A stretch of 50,791 nt of DNA from an uncultured Lysobacteraceae bacterium (GCA_946480825.1 CAMLLG010000028.1:1-50791), one strand, 5' to 3'. Counted from the stretch's first letter, positions 8,884 through 19,663 are shown. The notes: generated from the letters alone by a model not told the origin. A program made the numbers and translations.

Positions 8884-9576
8884 TCAATAGCCGCGGCTGT
8901 TGCGCAGCCGACGGGCGATGCCGGTGCGGGCCGACAGCGCGAACAGCACGCCGAACAGGAAGCCGGCGATATGCGCGCTCCACGCCACCGCGCCGAAGGC
9001 CGGGCCGATGTAGGCGAACACCACCTGCAGCACCGCCCACACCCCGATCAGCAGCGAGGCCGGCGCCCGGATGAATTCCAGGAAGAGTCCCAGCGGCACC
9101 ACCACGCCGAGCTTGGCGCGCGGGAACAGCGCCAGATAGGCGCCGATCACCGCCGAGACCGCGCCGCTGGCGCCGATCACCAGCCGTTCCGGCGTGCCGA
9201 TCATGAACACGGCGGCGAGATTGGCCAAGGTGCCGCCGAGCAGGAACAGCGCCAGGAAGCGCCACGGGCCCATCGCGCGTTCGGCGGGCAATCCGAAGAT
9301 CAGCAGGAACACCAGGTTGCCCAACAGATGAGCCCAGTCGGCGTGGAGGAACATCGCGGTGAACAGACGTTGCCAACGCTCGTTCGCCCACAGCGCCAGC
9401 CAGGTGTCCGCCGCCGCGGGCCCGCCTGTCAGCGCGCCCCAGTCCTGCAGCAGGCCACGCTGGATCGCTTCCGGCCGCGTGCTCGCCCACAGATAGGCCA
9501 GCCACAGCGTCGCGAAGACCAGCGGCGTGGCCCAGCGCAGACCGGAGGTGCGACGTGTCGGAAGCTGAACGAACAT
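8884..9576 (-). CDS. Rhomboid family intramembrane serine protease
   Basis: A membrane-embedded protease with about six transmembrane helices. Family landmarks appear in order: FLHADWAHLLGNLVFL (the HxxxN oxyanion motif), VIGASGAVSAVIGAY (GxSG with the nucleophilic serine), and SAHIAGFLFGVLFAL with the catalytic histidine in the last helix. The chosen Met at 9576 gives a 230-residue protein beginning MFVQLP. An in-frame Met at 9609 would add 11 residues; neither has a convincing ribosome site. Substrates cannot be predicted. The gene diverges from fadL, and a perfect palindrome (9613-9626) lies just upstream of both possible starts. Confidence 0.93.
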   Translation of the reverse strand: MFVQLPTRRTSGLRWATPLVFATLWLAYLWASTRPEAIQRGLLQDWGALTGGPAAADTWLALWANERWQRLFTAMFLHADWAHLLGNLVFLLIFGLPAERAMGPWRFLALFLLGGTLANLAAVFMIGTPERLVIGASGAVSAVIGAYLALFPRAKLGVVVPLGLFLEFIRAPASLLIGVWAVLQVVFAYIGPAFGAVAWSAHIAGFLFGVLFALSARTGIARRLRNSRGY

Positions 9577-9612
9577 CGCGCGAGTATGCCGAAATTCCCA
9601 TGAATCCATGGG

Positions 9613-9626
9613 CTGTCGTACGACAG
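9613..9626. promoter_or_regulatory. 14-bp perfect palindrome between rhomboid and fadL genes
   Basis: ctgtcgtacgacag is self-complementary over all 14 bases. Its core gtcgtacg recurs at 9673-9680, 58 bases closer to fadL. This is the pattern of a dimeric repressor operator (TetR or GntR type), in the spot where a fatty-acid regulator would act. The regulator is not identified. Confidence 0.45.
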
Positions 9627-9657
9627 GTGGTTGTTAGCTTCGAGTTAATGGGCGCGG

Positions 9658-9663
9658 TATAGT
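9658..9663 (+). promoter_or_regulatory. Candidate -10 element for fadL
   Basis: TATAGT lies 115 bases upstream of the fadL start in the least GC-rich part of the intergenic region. No good -35 box is seen at 16-19 bases. It falls between the two gtcgtacg copies, so a repressor bound there would cover it. Confidence 0.35.
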
Positions 9664-9777
9664 ACATACGGCGTCGTACGTCGGGAGGGGGTTTCCGGCA
9701 GGAGCGGCACGGGCGAGGAACAACGTCCGGCCGCACGGCGCAGACCACAAAATCCTGTCCACGGAGACGCAAGCACA

Positions 9778-11127
9778 ATGCACACCCACAACCGTTTCAT
9801 CCAGATGTCCGCGCTCGCGCTCGGCATCGCCGGCGCGCTGGCCTTCGGCCAAGCCCAGGCTTCGGGCTTCCAGCTGAAAGAGAACAGCGTGAAGGCCATG
9901 GGCCGCGCCTTCGCCGGCTCCGGCGTCGCCACCGGCGACGCATCGGTCGTCGTGAACAATCCGGCGACCATGACCTCGTTCGAGGGCACCACGATCCAGG
10001 CCGACGTGACCGTGATCGACCTCAACGCCAGCTTCGACGGGAGTGGTTATGCCGCGACCGGCACCCCGCTGGCCCGTCCGATCACGGGCAGCGACGGCGG
10101 CAACGCCGGCGGCGTCACCCCCGTTCCCGCCATGTCGCTGATCCACAAGTTCGACAACGGCCTGACCGTCGGCGCCATGGTCAGCGCGCCGTTCGGCCTG
10201 AAGACTGAATACGACAACGGCTGGGTCGGTCGCTACCACGCGCTCACCTCCGACCTGAAAACCGTTGATCTCACCCTCTCCGCCGCCTACGAAATCGTGC
10301 CGGACCGCTTCTCGGTCGGTGCCGGCATCATCTATGAGCGCGCGGAAGCGGAATTGTCGAAGGCGGTCGATTTCGGCTCGGCGCTGGCCCTCAGCGGCGT
10401 GCCCGGCTTCGCCCCGCAGTCGGCCGACGGCGAAGCCGTCATCACCGGCGACGACACCGGCATCGGTTACATCTTCGGCGTGAATTTCCGTCCGACCGAC
10501 AAGCTGGCCATTGGCCTGTCGCATCGCTCCGAAATCGACCACGAACTGGAGGGCAAGGCCGACTGGACCGTGCCGAGCAACGCCCGCACCGTGTTCAACG
10601 CGATCGGTCGCAGCGCGCTGTTCAACGACGGCAAGGCCAGCGCCAAGCTGACCACGCCCAGCGTCACCACCTTCAGCGTCGCCTATCAGTTCAACGACAA
10701 CCTCGCGCTGATGGCCGACTACACCGAGACCGACTGGCATTCGCTGGAAGAGATCCGCATCGACTTCGTCAATCCGGATCCGGATTCGGTCGAAGACTTC
10801 AGCTGGGGCGATACCCGTTTCTGGTCGATCGGTGCCGAGTACAAGCTGTCCGAGGCCTTCACGATCCGCGGCGGTTACGCCTACGACGAAACCCCGACCA
10901 CGTTCGCCACGCGCACCCCGCGCCTGCCCGACGAAGACCGTCGCTGGTACTCGTTCGGCCTGACCTGGAACATGAGCGAGAACGTCGAGATCAATGCGTC
11001 CTACACCCGCATCGAACCCGATACGCCGAAGGTCGGCATCATCGACGCCGCCAACCGCCACACGCTGTTCGGCGAGTTCAGCAGCGACGTGAATCTGTTC
11101 GGCGTTTCCGGCCGTTACAGCTTCTGA
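9778..11127 (+). CDS. fadL: FadL/OmpP1-family long-chain fatty acid outer membrane porin
   Basis: A 449-residue outer membrane beta-barrel for uptake of hydrophobic compounds, typically long-chain fatty acids. The signal peptide (to QAQA, about residue 28) is followed by the FadL hatch region SGFQLKENSVKAMGRAFAG, then ATGDASVVVNNPATM, both strongly diagnostic. YDNGWVGRYHAL is the family's mid motif. Alternating beta strands run to the C-terminal GRYSF, whose final Phe is the BAM recognition signal. The ATG at 9778 has GGAGA at suitable spacing. It stands alone, with a strong terminator 24 bases after its stop. The exact substrate is not readable from sequence; toluene-type transporters share the fold. 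Confidence 0.94.
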   Translation: MHTHNRFIQMSALALGIAGALAFGQAQASGFQLKENSVKAMGRAFAGSGVATGDASVVVNNPATMTSFEGTTIQADVTVIDLNASFDGSGYAATGTPLARPITGSDGGNAGGVTPVPAMSLIHKFDNGLTVGAMVSAPFGLKTEYDNGWVGRYHALTSDLKTVDLTLSAAYEIVPDRFSVGAGIIYERAEAELSKAVDFGSALALSGVPGFAPQSADGEAVITGDDTGIGYIFGVNFRPTDKLAIGLSHRSEIDHELEGKADWTVPSNARTVFNAIGRSALFNDGKASAKLTTPSVTTFSVAYQFNDNLALMADYTETDWHSLEEIRIDFVNPDPDSVEDFSWGDTRFWSIGAEYKLSEAFTIRGGYAYDETPTTFATRTPRLPDEDRRWYSFGLTWNMSENVEINASYTRIEPDTPKVGIIDAANRHTLFGEFSSDVNLFGVSGRYSF

Positions 11128-11150
11128 TCGCAGCTGTCGCGAGTCCTGCG

Positions 11151-11177
11151 AAAAACCCCGCTCCGGCGGGGTTTTTT
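11151..11177 (+). terminator. Rho-independent terminator after fadL
   Basis: The ccccgc (11156-11161) and gcgggg (11166-11171) stem with a TCCG loop is followed by six T and preceded by five A. It is a textbook terminator for fadL, and the A-run makes it usable for the convergent minus-strand gene as well. Confidence 0.93.
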
Positions 11178-11213
11178 GTTGGGCGCTCGTCCCTGCACGG
11201 CCTTTCCGAGAAC

Positions 11214-12638
11214 TCAGGCTGCGGCCGAGCAGAGCAGGTGCATTGAACGATCGAAACCCGCCATGATGTCCTTCAGCTCCCCGTAAGCGATATCAGAGAT
11301 TCGATCCGTTGCTCGGACCGCGATCAGGGTGACCGTAGTGATGCCGTGCGTATCGCGAATCCAAGGCGAATGCTGGGCGATCAGGACGACGCCGATAGAA
11401 ACATCGAGGAAGCGGGTGTTCAATTCCTCGATTCTGTTCCCGTTGGCGACGAGCCATGCGTCCATTCCGCGTTTGAGCGCGGCATCGGCGTTTCGTTCGG
11501 TATCGAATTCGAGCGGCAGGTCGTGAATGACGCAATTGGAAATGTCGATGAAGATCAATCCATGCGTTGACTTGACCGATTCGCGCCTGGCGGCGAGTTG
11601 CAGGCCCGCGTCCTTGAAGTTCGACTCGAATTGCCGCGGCGAGGTGATCCGCTTGCATTCGGCCTGTACTGTGCGTCCGTCCTTGCGTGCGATGACGTCG
11701 ACTTCGGTGTTGAAGTCGACCGTGAACCCAAGCGCCGAGAATCTCGCGGCGACGAGCAGTTCGAACATGTAATTCCGCGAATCCGGCTTGGAGCCGGTGA
11801 CGAGATGCTCGGGACCGCGGACGGCGTGATCCAGTCGCTTTCGGAAGCCGTCGCTTCGCTCGTTTTGATATGCGCCGTAGACGAGAAACAAATCAAGGCA
11901 TTCGCGGTAGGATTTTCTCGCCGATTCGAACGCGAATCGCGACTCGGGAGAGTCGCGGCCGTCGCCATCGAAAAATGTATTGATGATGTCAACGTACTTG
12001 GAGTGTCGGCCTTGCCATGGCAACTGCAGCGCCTTGATCCAGGCGATGATCTTCGGCATGGATTGAATAACGGTTTCGCCGTGGATCGTGCTGTGAGAAG
12101 CGCTTTTCCGCGCTCCTGGAGTACGGAGTTCGCGCAGATAGAACGTATTGCAGCCGCCGTGTCCGGTCGCGCCCATCGGCGCATCGATCCGATGGAATCC
12201 GCTGCGGGCGTAGAGTCGCATCGCCGCATCCATGCCGGTGAGGGTTTCGAGATGGCAGCGCGCGAAGCCGAAGCCGCGGGCGGCGTCCAGACAGCGCGTC
12301 ATCAGCGCTTCGCCTGCGCCGAGGCCGCGCAGCGAGGGCAGGAAATACATCTTGCGCAGTTCGCAGGTGTCGGCGTCGCCGCCCGCGAGCGGTGCGATGC
12401 CGCCGCCGCCTTCGACGATGCCGATGCCCTGCGCGTCGATGCGTTCGACCACGAAGTAGGCCGAGCGCGACGCGGAATACGCGCGATGCATCCAGTCCAC
12501 TTCCGGGTCGTTGATCGCGAAGCCGCTGCCGCAGGCGCCGAACTCCGGCATGACCGTGCGGATGATCGCGGCGATCACGGCATCGTCGCGGGCTTCGATC
12601 GGGCGGATGCGGAACGTCGGTTCGGAATCGGACGACAT
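11214..12638 (-). CDS. GNAT acetyltransferase fused to a PD-(D/E)XK nuclease-like domain
   Basis: One uninterrupted 474-residue frame holds two unrelated parts. Residues 1-170 are a GNAT N-acetyltransferase: an FRIRPIEARDD start, the acetyl-CoA loop SLRGLGAGEALM, and the RLYARSGFHR ending. Residues about 194-474 have no family I can name, but show a PD-(D/E)XK-type core, Asp314 in TEVDVIARKDG and Glu327-Cys-Lys329 in VQAECKR, preceded by a helix and strand (MFELLVAARFSALGF). The joining segment (about 171-193) is Ser/Thr/Arg-rich. From about 12060 downward the DNA is visibly less GC-rich than its neighbours, pointing to acquisition of the nuclease part. An internal Met194 (codon top at 12059) could start a separate protein. 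It follows the GGDEF-EAL gene by 13 bases and ends the operon. Nuclease activity is inferred from the motif only. Confidence 0.8.
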   Translation of the reverse strand: MSSDSEPTFRIRPIEARDDAVIAAIIRTVMPEFGACGSGFAINDPEVDWMHRAYSASRSAYFVVERIDAQGIGIVEGGGGIAPLAGGDADTCELRKMYFLPSLRGLGAGEALMTRCLDAARGFGFARCHLETLTGMDAAMRLYARSGFHRIDAPMGATGHGGCNTFYLRELRTPGARKSASHSTIHGETVIQSMPKIIAWIKALQLPWQGRHSKYVDIINTFFDGDGRDSPESRFAFESARKSYRECLDLFLVYGAYQNERSDGFRKRLDHAVRGPEHLVTGSKPDSRNYMFELLVAARFSALGFTVDFNTEVDVIARKDGRTVQAECKRITSPRQFESNFKDAGLQLAARRESVKSTHGLIFIDISNCVIHDLPLEFDTERNADAALKRGMDAWLVANGNRIEELNTRFLDVSIGVVLIAQHSPWIRDTHGITTVTLIAVRATDRISDIAYGELKDIMAGFDRSMHLLCSAAA

Positions 12639-12651
12639 GGTGATCGCGATA

Positions 12652-15240
12652 TCAATGCGCGGCAGGATGCAACCCGCCCTGTTCGAGCCGGCGCGCGAAT
12701 TCGTCGGGCTTCAACCCGGGCGCGAACAGGAAGCCCTGCGCGATCGGAACGCCGAGCCGCAGCAGGAACTGCCGCTGCGCTTCGGACTCCACGCCCTCCG
12801 CGACCAGACCGAGGCCGAGACTGCGGGCGATGCCGACCACCGCCTGGCACACGGCCACGTCGGAGTGGTTGGTCGGTACGCCTTCGACGAACAGCTGGCT
12901 GAGCTTCAGGCCGTGGATCGGCAATCGGCGCAGATAGTTCAGCGCGCTGTAGCCTTCGCCGAAATCGTCGATGGTCAGCACCACGCCCATTTCGCGCAGG
13001 TCGGCGAAGGTGCGCAGAGTGTCGGGTGCGTCTTCGATCAGCACGCGCTCGGTGAATTCGAGTTCCAGCGCCGCGCCGGGCAGGCCGAACTCGTCGAGGA
13101 TGCGCTGCACCGCTTCGGCGAGGTCTTCGCCGACGAACTGGCGATACGACACGTTGACCGCGACGCGCACGATGCCGAGCCCCGCGTCGCGCCATGCGGC
13201 GACCTGACGGCAGGCTTCGCGCAGTACCCAGCCGCCGATGCGCACGATGTCGCCGGTGGTCTCGGCGTGGCTGATGAAACGGTCCGGGCGCAGTTCGCCG
13301 AGCAGATGGTTCTGCCAGCGGATCAGCGCTTCGGCGGCGACCACGCGGCCGCTGAGCAGATCGACCTGCGGCTGGTAGACGAGATGGAATTCGCCGTTGT
13401 CGGCGGCGCGGCGCAGATGCGTTTCCATCCACAGGCGGTCGGCCTGGGTCTGCGCCAGCGCCGGCGTGAACGCCTGCCAGGCGTTGCGCGAACGGCGCTT
13501 GCTGTCGTACATCGCGGCGTCGGCGTTCTGGATCAGCGACTGCGGGCGTTCGCCGTCGCCGGGCGCGCGGGCGATGCCGATGCTGGCGGTGATCGTGAAT
13601 TCCTCGTTGTCGAAGCGGAAGCTGTCGTTGAGCGCGAGCAGGATCGCGCCGGCGATGCGCTCGGGGCGCTGCGGGTCGTCGGCGAGATTGCACATGACCA
13701 GGAATTCGTCGCCGCCGAAGCGCGCGACCAGGCCTTCGCCGGCGACCGCCGCGGAAATCCGCTGCGCGGCCGAGGCCAGCAGTTCGTCGCCGGCGGCGTG
13801 GCCGAGCACGTCGTTGATGACCTTGAAGCGATCCAGATCGATGTAGAGCACGGCGACCGCGGCGTGCGCCGGGTCCTGCATGCGCAGATCGAGTTCGACC
13901 AGGATCGCGTCGCGGTTCAGCAGGCCGGTGAGCGGATCGGTGCGCGCCTGCACGCGCAGCGTTTCTTCCGCGTGCTTGCGCTCGGTGATGTCCTGCAGCG
14001 TGCCGACGATGCGCGACGTGCCCGGGTCGGCGGTGTCGGCTTCGCCGATCACGCGCACCCAGCAGGCGTGGTGGTCGCTGCGCAGATACTGCAGTTCGAG
14101 GTCGAAACTGCCGCCGGTCTCGATCAGGCGATCGATCGCGGTGCGAAGGCGCATGCGGTCGCCCGGCGCCACGCCGGCGATCATTTCCTCGATGGTCTGC
14201 GGCACCGGGCTGCGGCCGAGAATGCGCTGCGCCTCGTGGGTGAGATACAGGCGCTGGCGGCCGCGGTCCCATTCCCAGCCGCCGATGTGGGCGAGGCCCT
14301 GGGCGCGGTCGAACAGCACGTTGTCGCGCTTGAGCGTGGTGACGTCGCTGAACATCGCGAACACGTATTCCGGCGCGGTGCTCTCGGCTTCGAACACCGG
14401 CACGCTGGTGACCGAGATCCACGACATGCGCTGGCTGGGCAGGTAATACAGGCCGACCACGGTGTTGCTGATGACCTGCGCGCGTTCCAGCGCCTGGGTG
14501 GTGGGCCATTCGTGGAAGGTCAGCGGCCGGCCGCGGGCATCGACGATCTTCCAGTTCTCCGGACGCAGCAGCGTGTTCACGGTCTGGCCGGGACCGGCGC
14601 CGATCGCGCGATGCGCGGCCGGATTGGCGGTGACCACGCGCATGTCGCGATCGAACAGGATCACGCCGACGTCGATCGATTCCAGCAGCAGGCGGTAGCG
14701 GTTTTCCGCGGTCCAGCGGTTGCTGAGGTCGCGCGCCACCGCGACCATGCGGCGCTTGCCTTTGTAGTCGAAGCCCGCGGTGTGCACTTCCACCGGAAAG
14801 CGGTTGCCGTCGCCGCGCATGTTCGCGACTTCGACCACGTAGGTCTCGCCGCGGCTGAGCGCTTCCCACACCGGCACCATGTGGTCCTTGGGCAGATCGG
14901 GATTGAGCACTTCGATGGGCTGGCCGACGATTTCCTCGCGCGGACGCCGATAGGCGGCGAGGCCGGCCTTGTTGAGATCGAGAACGGTGCCGTCCCAGTC
15001 GAGGATGCTGACCGGGTCGGGCACGGCGTCGAACAGCGCGGTGTAGCGCAGGCGTTCGGATTCGGTTTCGGCCAGCGCCGACAGCAGCGCGGCGTGGGCG
15101 CGGCTCATCAGGGCGCGGGTTTCGGCGTCGAGCGCGGGATCCTGGCGCGCCGCCGCAAGCGCGTCGAGGGTCGCGGACGGGTCGGCGGCCGCGGTCGGTG
15201 CGGCGTCTTCGGCGTGATCTCCCGGCCGCGTTTCGGTCAT
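12652..15240 (-). CDS. PAS-PAS-PAS-GGDEF-EAL cyclic-di-GMP signalling protein
   Basis: An 862-residue cytoplasmic protein without membrane helices. After an acidic Ala-rich start, three PAS domains follow (about 65-175, 180-310 and 315-430, the last ending DITERKHAEE), then GGDEF (about 435-600) and EAL (about 610-855). The cyclase motif RFGGDEF is intact, and no RxxD inhibitory site precedes it. The EAL domain keeps EALIRW, NVSYRQF, ELEFTE, IDDFGEGYS, AEGVES and the Gln in IAQGF. At the KID position it reads LKLSQLFV, so the metal-binding Asp is Ser. Net output is therefore probably cyclase, or allosteric c-di-GMP or GTP binding, but this is not certain. The start overlaps the HMG-CoA lyase stop (ATGA), placing it firmly in the leucine operon. 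The sensory ligand is unknown. Confidence 0.95.
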   Translation of the reverse strand: MTETRPGDHAEDAAPTAAADPSATLDALAAARQDPALDAETRALMSRAHAALLSALAETESERLRYTALFDAVPDPVSILDWDGTVLDLNKAGLAAYRRPREEIVGQPIEVLNPDLPKDHMVPVWEALSRGETYVVEVANMRGDGNRFPVEVHTAGFDYKGKRRMVAVARDLSNRWTAENRYRLLLESIDVGVILFDRDMRVVTANPAAHRAIGAGPGQTVNTLLRPENWKIVDARGRPLTFHEWPTTQALERAQVISNTVVGLYYLPSQRMSWISVTSVPVFEAESTAPEYVFAMFSDVTTLKRDNVLFDRAQGLAHIGGWEWDRGRQRLYLTHEAQRILGRSPVPQTIEEMIAGVAPGDRMRLRTAIDRLIETGGSFDLELQYLRSDHHACWVRVIGEADTADPGTSRIVGTLQDITERKHAEETLRVQARTDPLTGLLNRDAILVELDLRMQDPAHAAVAVLYIDLDRFKVINDVLGHAAGDELLASAAQRISAAVAGEGLVARFGGDEFLVMCNLADDPQRPERIAGAILLALNDSFRFDNEEFTITASIGIARAPGDGERPQSLIQNADAAMYDSKRRSRNAWQAFTPALAQTQADRLWMETHLRRAADNGEFHLVYQPQVDLLSGRVVAAEALIRWQNHLLGELRPDRFISHAETTGDIVRIGGWVLREACRQVAAWRDAGLGIVRVAVNVSYRQFVGEDLAEAVQRILDEFGLPGAALELEFTERVLIEDAPDTLRTFADLREMGVVLTIDDFGEGYSALNYLRRLPIHGLKLSQLFVEGVPTNHSDVAVCQAVVGIARSLGLGLVAEGVESEAQRQFLLRLGVPIAQGFLFAPGLKPDEFARRLEQGGLHPAAH

Positions 15241-16133
15241 GCCTCGCCGCTCCTGGCCCGGGTGACCTTGCTGCCGGTGTCGCGCCCGAGCAGCCGCGAC
15301 AGCCAGCGACCGGTGTCGCCGAGCGCGTCCAGATCGATGCCGGTGTCGAAGCCCATGCCCTGCAGCATATACACCACATCCTCGGTCGCGACATTGCCGC
15401 TGGCGCCTTTCGCGTACGGGCAGCCGCCGGTGCCGGAGACCGCGGCGTCGATCACCCGCACGCCCGCGTCGAGGCAGGCGTGCAGATTCGCCAGCGCCTG
15501 GCCGTAAGTGTCGTGGAAATGCACCGCCAGCGCGGCCATCGGCACTTCCCCCGCCACCGCGCGCAGCATCGCCGCCGCTTTCGACGGCGTGCCGACGCCG
15601 ATGGTGTCGCCCAGCGAGACTTCGTAGCAGCCCATCGCGTGCAGGGCCTTCGCCACCCGCACCACGTCCGCCAGCGGCACATCGCCCTGGTAGGGGCAGC
15701 CGAGCACGGTGGAGACGTAGCCGCGCACCGCGACGCCGTCGGCCTGCGCGCGTTCGATCACCGGCGCGAAGCGCTGCAGCGATTCTTCGATGCCGGCGTT
15801 GATGTTCTTGCGGTTGAAGGCTTCGGAGGCGGCGGTGAACACCGCGATCTCGTCCACGCCCACGGCGCGGGCGCGTTCGTAGCCCTGTTCGTTCGGCACC
15901 AGCACCGGATAGCGCACGCCGGGACGCTTGGCGATGCCGACGTAGACCTCGGCGGCGTCCGCGAGCTGCGGCACCCATTTCGGACTGACGAAGCTGGTGG
16001 CCTCGACGCTGCGCAGGCCGGTGGCGGAGAGGCGATCGATCAGTTCGATCTTGGCCGAAGCCGGTACCAGCGTTTTTTCGTTCTGCAGGCCGTCGCGCGG
16101 GCCGACTTCGACGATGCGGACGGCGTCGGTCAT
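15237..16133 (-). CDS. mvaB: Hydroxymethylglutaryl-CoA lyase
   Basis: Splits 3-hydroxy-3-methylglutaryl-CoA to acetoacetate and acetyl-CoA, the last step of leucine degradation. The protein has 298 residues, the usual bacterial length, as a TIM barrel. Visible motifs: VEVGPRDGLQNE (metal Asp and substrate Arg), VEATSFVSPKWVPQ, HFHDTYGQALAN (metal histidines), and SGTGGCPYAKGASGN, which contains the catalytic loop cysteine, followed by VATEDV. The start at 16133 overlaps the upstream lipoprotein stop by four bases (ATGA), and its own stop overlaps the GGDEF-EAL start the same way. The gene is also called liuE or hmgL. Confidence 0.96.
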   Translation of the reverse strand: MTDAVRIVEVGPRDGLQNEKTLVPASAKIELIDRLSATGLRSVEATSFVSPKWVPQLADAAEVYVGIAKRPGVRYPVLVPNEQGYERARAVGVDEIAVFTAASEAFNRKNINAGIEESLQRFAPVIERAQADGVAVRGYVSTVLGCPYQGDVPLADVVRVAKALHAMGCYEVSLGDTIGVGTPSKAAAMLRAVAGEVPMAALAVHFHDTYGQALANLHACLDAGVRVIDAAVSGTGGCPYAKGASGNVATEDVVYMLQGMGFDTGIDLDALGDTGRWLSRLLGRDTGSKVTRARSGEA

Positions 16134-16731
16134 GGCGCGGCCCCGGCGGCGACGCGCCGCAGTTCCATCGCGCCGCGGCCGTCCGGCGTGCCCGCGAACA
16201 GGGCCTCGCCGCGCGCGCGCAGCAGCGCGGCGATGGCCTCGCGGCTGCCTTCGACATGGACGTTCGATACGTCGAGGCGGCGGACTTTTGCCGGATCCGC
16301 GCCTTCATCCTCGGCCCGGCCCTTCGCGGCCGCGCGCATGGCTTCGTCCTCGTCGGCCAGCCAGACGGTGGCGCGGTCGTCATGGAGGCTGTAGCGGATC
16401 AGGAACACGCTGTCCTGCGGCGCGTTGCGCAGCATGTCGCCGTCGGCGCTCATCAGCCGGTCGGCGACGGCCGGCGTGAAGACCAGGTAGCGGGACGCAC
16501 CGAGCGAGAAACCCGCGAGCGTGGTGGTGTAGGTGCCGCCATCGTCTTCCGGCCACTGCAGCGTGCAATCGGCGGAGACCACGATGACGCGGTTCTGCAG
16601 GCCGCCATTGAGCGGCCGCCACTGTCCCGCAAGCGCGGGGTCGCAGGCGAGCGTCGCGACCGGCGCGCGTTCGAAGGTGACGCAGGCCGACAGGGCCAGC
16701 AGAGCGACCGCGAGCGCGGCGTTGCGCGGGG

Positions 16732-16735
<4 letters not shown>
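16130..16735 (-). CDS. Uncharacterised lipoprotein inside the leucine operon
   Basis: A 201-residue protein with a short lipoprotein signal (ALAVALLALSAC, lipid-modified Cys18). The mature part starts with CDPALAGQWRPL, resembling small periplasmic proteins that read 'amount of substance relative to a threshold', but I recognise no family. It contains a beta-rich middle (VIVVSADCTLQWPEDDGG, TYTTTLAGFSLGASRYLVF) and an acidic helical stretch (DEDEAMRAAAKGRAEDEG). Both ends overlap neighbours by four bases (liuD stop at 16732, HMG-CoA lyase start at 16133), so it is translated as part of the operon. Why an envelope lipoprotein sits between two cytoplasmic leucine enzymes is not evident. No catalytic residues can be assigned. 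Confidence 0.85.
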
Positions 16736-18758
<2,023 letters not shown>

Positions 18759-18759
<1 letters not shown>

Positions 18760-19268
18760 CAGGCTTCGCCGTCCCAGTAATCGAGGCTTTCGCCGTGGCG
18801 CGCGATGTGACGGAAATCGTCGGGCCCGCTGCCGGTGATCGCGTTCAATTTGCCCGAATCCGGGTATTCGCAGATTTCCGGAAACATCAGCGTGCTGACC
18901 GCGAGGAACCGCAGTTCGTCGCCGCCGGTGTTGATCAGCTGGTGCGCGGTGTCGGGGCCGCCCGGTGGGCATGCGATGACATCGCCCGCGCGCACCGGAT
19001 GGGTCGCGTCGCCGAGCCGCAGTTCGCCGCTGCCGTCGAGGATGAAGAACATCTCTTCGTTGACGCGATGGCTGTGTTTCGGAAACGCGGCCTTGCCCGG
19101 CGCGAGCACGGTCAGGTTGTAACCGAGGTTGCGCGCGCCGATCTTCGGCGAGATCGCGCCGATGCGACCGCCGAAGCGCGCGGTCGGCATCTCGCTGCCG
19201 CGCTGTCGCGCGCGTTCGCCGAGGTCGATCAGTTCGACATCGGCGATGTTGAGGATCGGTGAGGTCAT
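18759..19268 (-). CDS. Cupin domain protein
   Basis: A 169-residue soluble protein with a single conserved beta-barrel (cupin_2). Motif 1 is HSHRVNEEMFFILDGSGELRLG, seen as His-x-His, a Glu and the closing Gly; motif 2 follows in GDVIACPPGGPDTAHQLIN, where the last His completes a metal site. It is probably a metal-binding isomerase, dioxygenase or sugar-type enzyme, or a sensor; the substrate cannot be told. The start overlaps the VOC gene stop by four bases, and its stop shares a base with the liuD start, so it is locked between them. Its presence suggests an accessory step in branched-chain or aromatic acid catabolism, but I cannot name it. Confidence 0.88.
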
Positions 19269-19663
19269 GCGTTGGGTTCCGGTGCGTGGCAGACGGCTTC
19301 GACGTTGTGACCGTCGGGATCGATCACGAACGCGCCGTAATAATTCGCATGGTAGTGCGGACGCAGGCCCGGGGCGCCGTTGTCGAGGCCGCCTGCGGCG
19401 ACCGCGGCGGCATGGAAGGCGTCGACCTCGGCGCGGGTGCGCGCGGTGAAGGCGATGTGCATGCCGCGACCTGCGGCGCCGGTGCCCGTCCCCACCCAGA
19501 ACAACGGACGGCCCGGAGGCCCGAAACCGCAGCCTTCGTAACCTCCGCTCATCTCGCGGGTCACGTCCATCACCACGGCGCAGCCCAGCGGGGCGAGCGC
19601 TTTCTCGTAGAACGCGCGGCTGCGCGGATAGTCGGCGACGGTGAAGCCGATGTGGTCCAGCAT
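19265..19663 (-). CDS. VOC family (glyoxalase-fold) protein
   Basis: A 132-residue protein of the vicinal oxygen chelate fold: MLDHIGFTVADYPRSRAFYEKALAPLG at the N-terminus is the typical first beta-alpha-beta unit (metal His4), GMHIAFTARTRAEVDAFHAAAVAAGG the second, and YYGAFVIDPDGHNVEAVCH the last with the metal Glu. The small single-domain form acts as a dimer in dioxygenases, lyases or resistance proteins, and the specific reaction is not evident. It starts 44 bases after the liuC stop and overlaps the cupin start by four bases. Confidence 0.9.
   Translation of the reverse strand: MLDHIGFTVADYPRSRAFYEKALAPLGCAVVMDVTREMSGGYEGCGFGPPGRPLFWVGTGTGAAGRGMHIAFTARTRAEVDAFHAAAVAAGGLDNGAPGLRPHYHANYYGAFVIDPDGHNVEAVCHAPEPNA

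Noticed and set aside
12511..15507. A 998-codon open frame on the plus strand
   Set aside because: It is the antisense shadow of the PAS-GGDEF-EAL gene, whose domains are unmistakable. Its translation is Arg/Ala/His-rich without any fold or ribosome site.
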